Both the position numbers and the translations under genes were made by a program. 62,763 nucleotides of DNA from Leptospira mayottensis 200901116 (GTDB lineage: Bacteria > Spirochaetota > Leptospiria > Leptospirales > Leptospiraceae): contig NZ_CP024871.1 in assembly GCF_000306675.2 (NCBI RefSeq), forward strand, positions 3,752,501 through 3,815,263, given 5' to 3'. Under the pieces are notes generated by a model. That model had not been told where the DNA came from. It saw only the letters and a program-made list of their open reading frames with translations, and made no database searches. Of the stretch, positions 58,362 through 62,763 are shown piece by piece. Within the stretch, counting starts at the first letter, position 1, and every line of letters starts with the position of its first letter.

Positions 58362-58377
58362 CGTTTCATGTGAAACG
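58362..58377. promoter_or_regulatory. parS: Second parS-like site
   Basis: CGTTTCATGTGAAACG differs from the canonical parS core at one position (CATGTG for CACGTG). It is 411 bp from the first site, in the non-coding gap downstream of mnmG. ParB often tolerates such single changes. Nearby (58400-58413) is a further 14-bp perfect palindrome GTCGGAATTCCGAC of unknown role. Confidence 0.75.
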
Positions 58378-58485
58378 CAAAAGGGAAATTGGAATCTTCG
58401 TCGGAATTCCGACCGGGACTTTTAGGAAAAATCTCCAATCGAAGTAGTAGTTCTTACAACTCCCGTCGTAAAAAACAAACAAAGA

Positions 58486-60393
<1,908 letters not shown>

Positions 60394-60493
60394 CGAGATT
60401 CAACTTCCTGAAAATAAATTACTAATTTTAGAATGGGATGTTTCGCAAGTATTGGTCTTTGATTGTAAGATGAATCGACAACAGACCCGATAC

Positions 60494-60533
<40 letters not shown>

Positions 60534-60534
60534 T

Positions 60535-61458
<924 letters not shown>

Positions 61459-61464
61459 GAAAGA

Positions 61465-62739
<1,275 letters not shown>

Positions 62740-62763
62740 TTGAGTCCAGTTTGGAATAAAATT
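62740..62763 (+). CDS. Start of a gene running past the window edge
   Basis: A GGAGG at 62730-62734 lies five bases before a TTG at 62740 that opens the frame SPVWNKI. A GTG at 62737 is in the same frame but too close to the ribosome site. Only eight codons are visible, so no product can be named. Confidence 0.35.

Overview
This window is a stretch of a low-GC spirochaete chromosome, almost certainly a pathogenic-clade Leptospira. The support comes from the protein content. There is a plastidic-type ferredoxin-NADP+ reductase very close to the one known from Leptospira interrogans. There is a spirochaete flagellar block flgN-flgK-flgL-fliW-csrA. There are many short leptospiral lipoproteins with lipobox-like signal peptides, and lpxD together with outer-membrane barrel proteins shows a diderm envelope with lipid A. 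The exact species cannot be fixed by eye.

Layout. 1-4.7 kb (minus strand): the 5' part of a complex I/hydrogenase-4 type proton-channel subunit, an alginate-export-like outer-membrane barrel and an SbtA bicarbonate transporter. 5.6-20 kb: a membrane-bound AraC-type sensor-regulator, PurT, an unusual G3P dehydrogenase-acyltransferase fusion, small lipoproteins, a glutathione peroxidase with an OhrR/MarR regulator and a perfect 20-bp operator, a DJ-1/PfpI protein and a Kef-type antiporter. 21-25.5 kb: flagellar hook-filament junction genes with fliW-csrA. 26-34 kb: an M23 peptidase, an accessory patch (DUF1905, DUF2750) with short inverted-repeat elements, lipoproteins, DUF423, and M32 carboxypeptidase coupled to an orphan FliG-like domain. 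35-42.6 kb: tRNA-Gly, lpxD, fnr, a PC4-like protein, then tadA, tRNA-Ser, dnaX, ybaB and recR. 42.6-49 kb: an outer-membrane protein with a solute-binding protein, an OmpA/PD40 protein, and serS-tatD. 49.3-51.2 kb: a cell-shape operon (degenerate M23 protein, bactofilin, YaaR). 51.7-60.4 kb: a truncated IS5-type element, parB-parA-rsmG, an M20 peptidase, a hypothetical gene carrying a parS site, and mnmG. 60.5-62.8 kb: ilvE, holB and the first codons of another gene.

How the parts fit. ParA, ParB, RsmG, MnmG and two parS-type palindromes mark this as an origin-proximal segregation region, although mnmG and rsmG are separated here. DnaX and the delta'-like HolB supply clamp-loader parts, and RecR/YbaB follow dnaX in a common bacterial order. 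FliW-CsrA probably couples flagellar assembly to translation control.

Non-coding content. Gaps are rich in a dispersed 150-180 bp repeat with roughly 20-bp inverted ends, called MITE-A here. At least six near-complete copies and several solo ends are present. A second, roughly 100-bp family, MITE-B, has two copies that bracket the DUF1905 gene. Decayed transposase pieces (IS5-like and IS481-like) and decayed genes are also present. The repeat ends resemble the terminal repeat of the IS5-type remnant beside parB, so the repeats may be its non-autonomous relatives. No rRNA, CRISPR array or recognisable riboswitch was seen.
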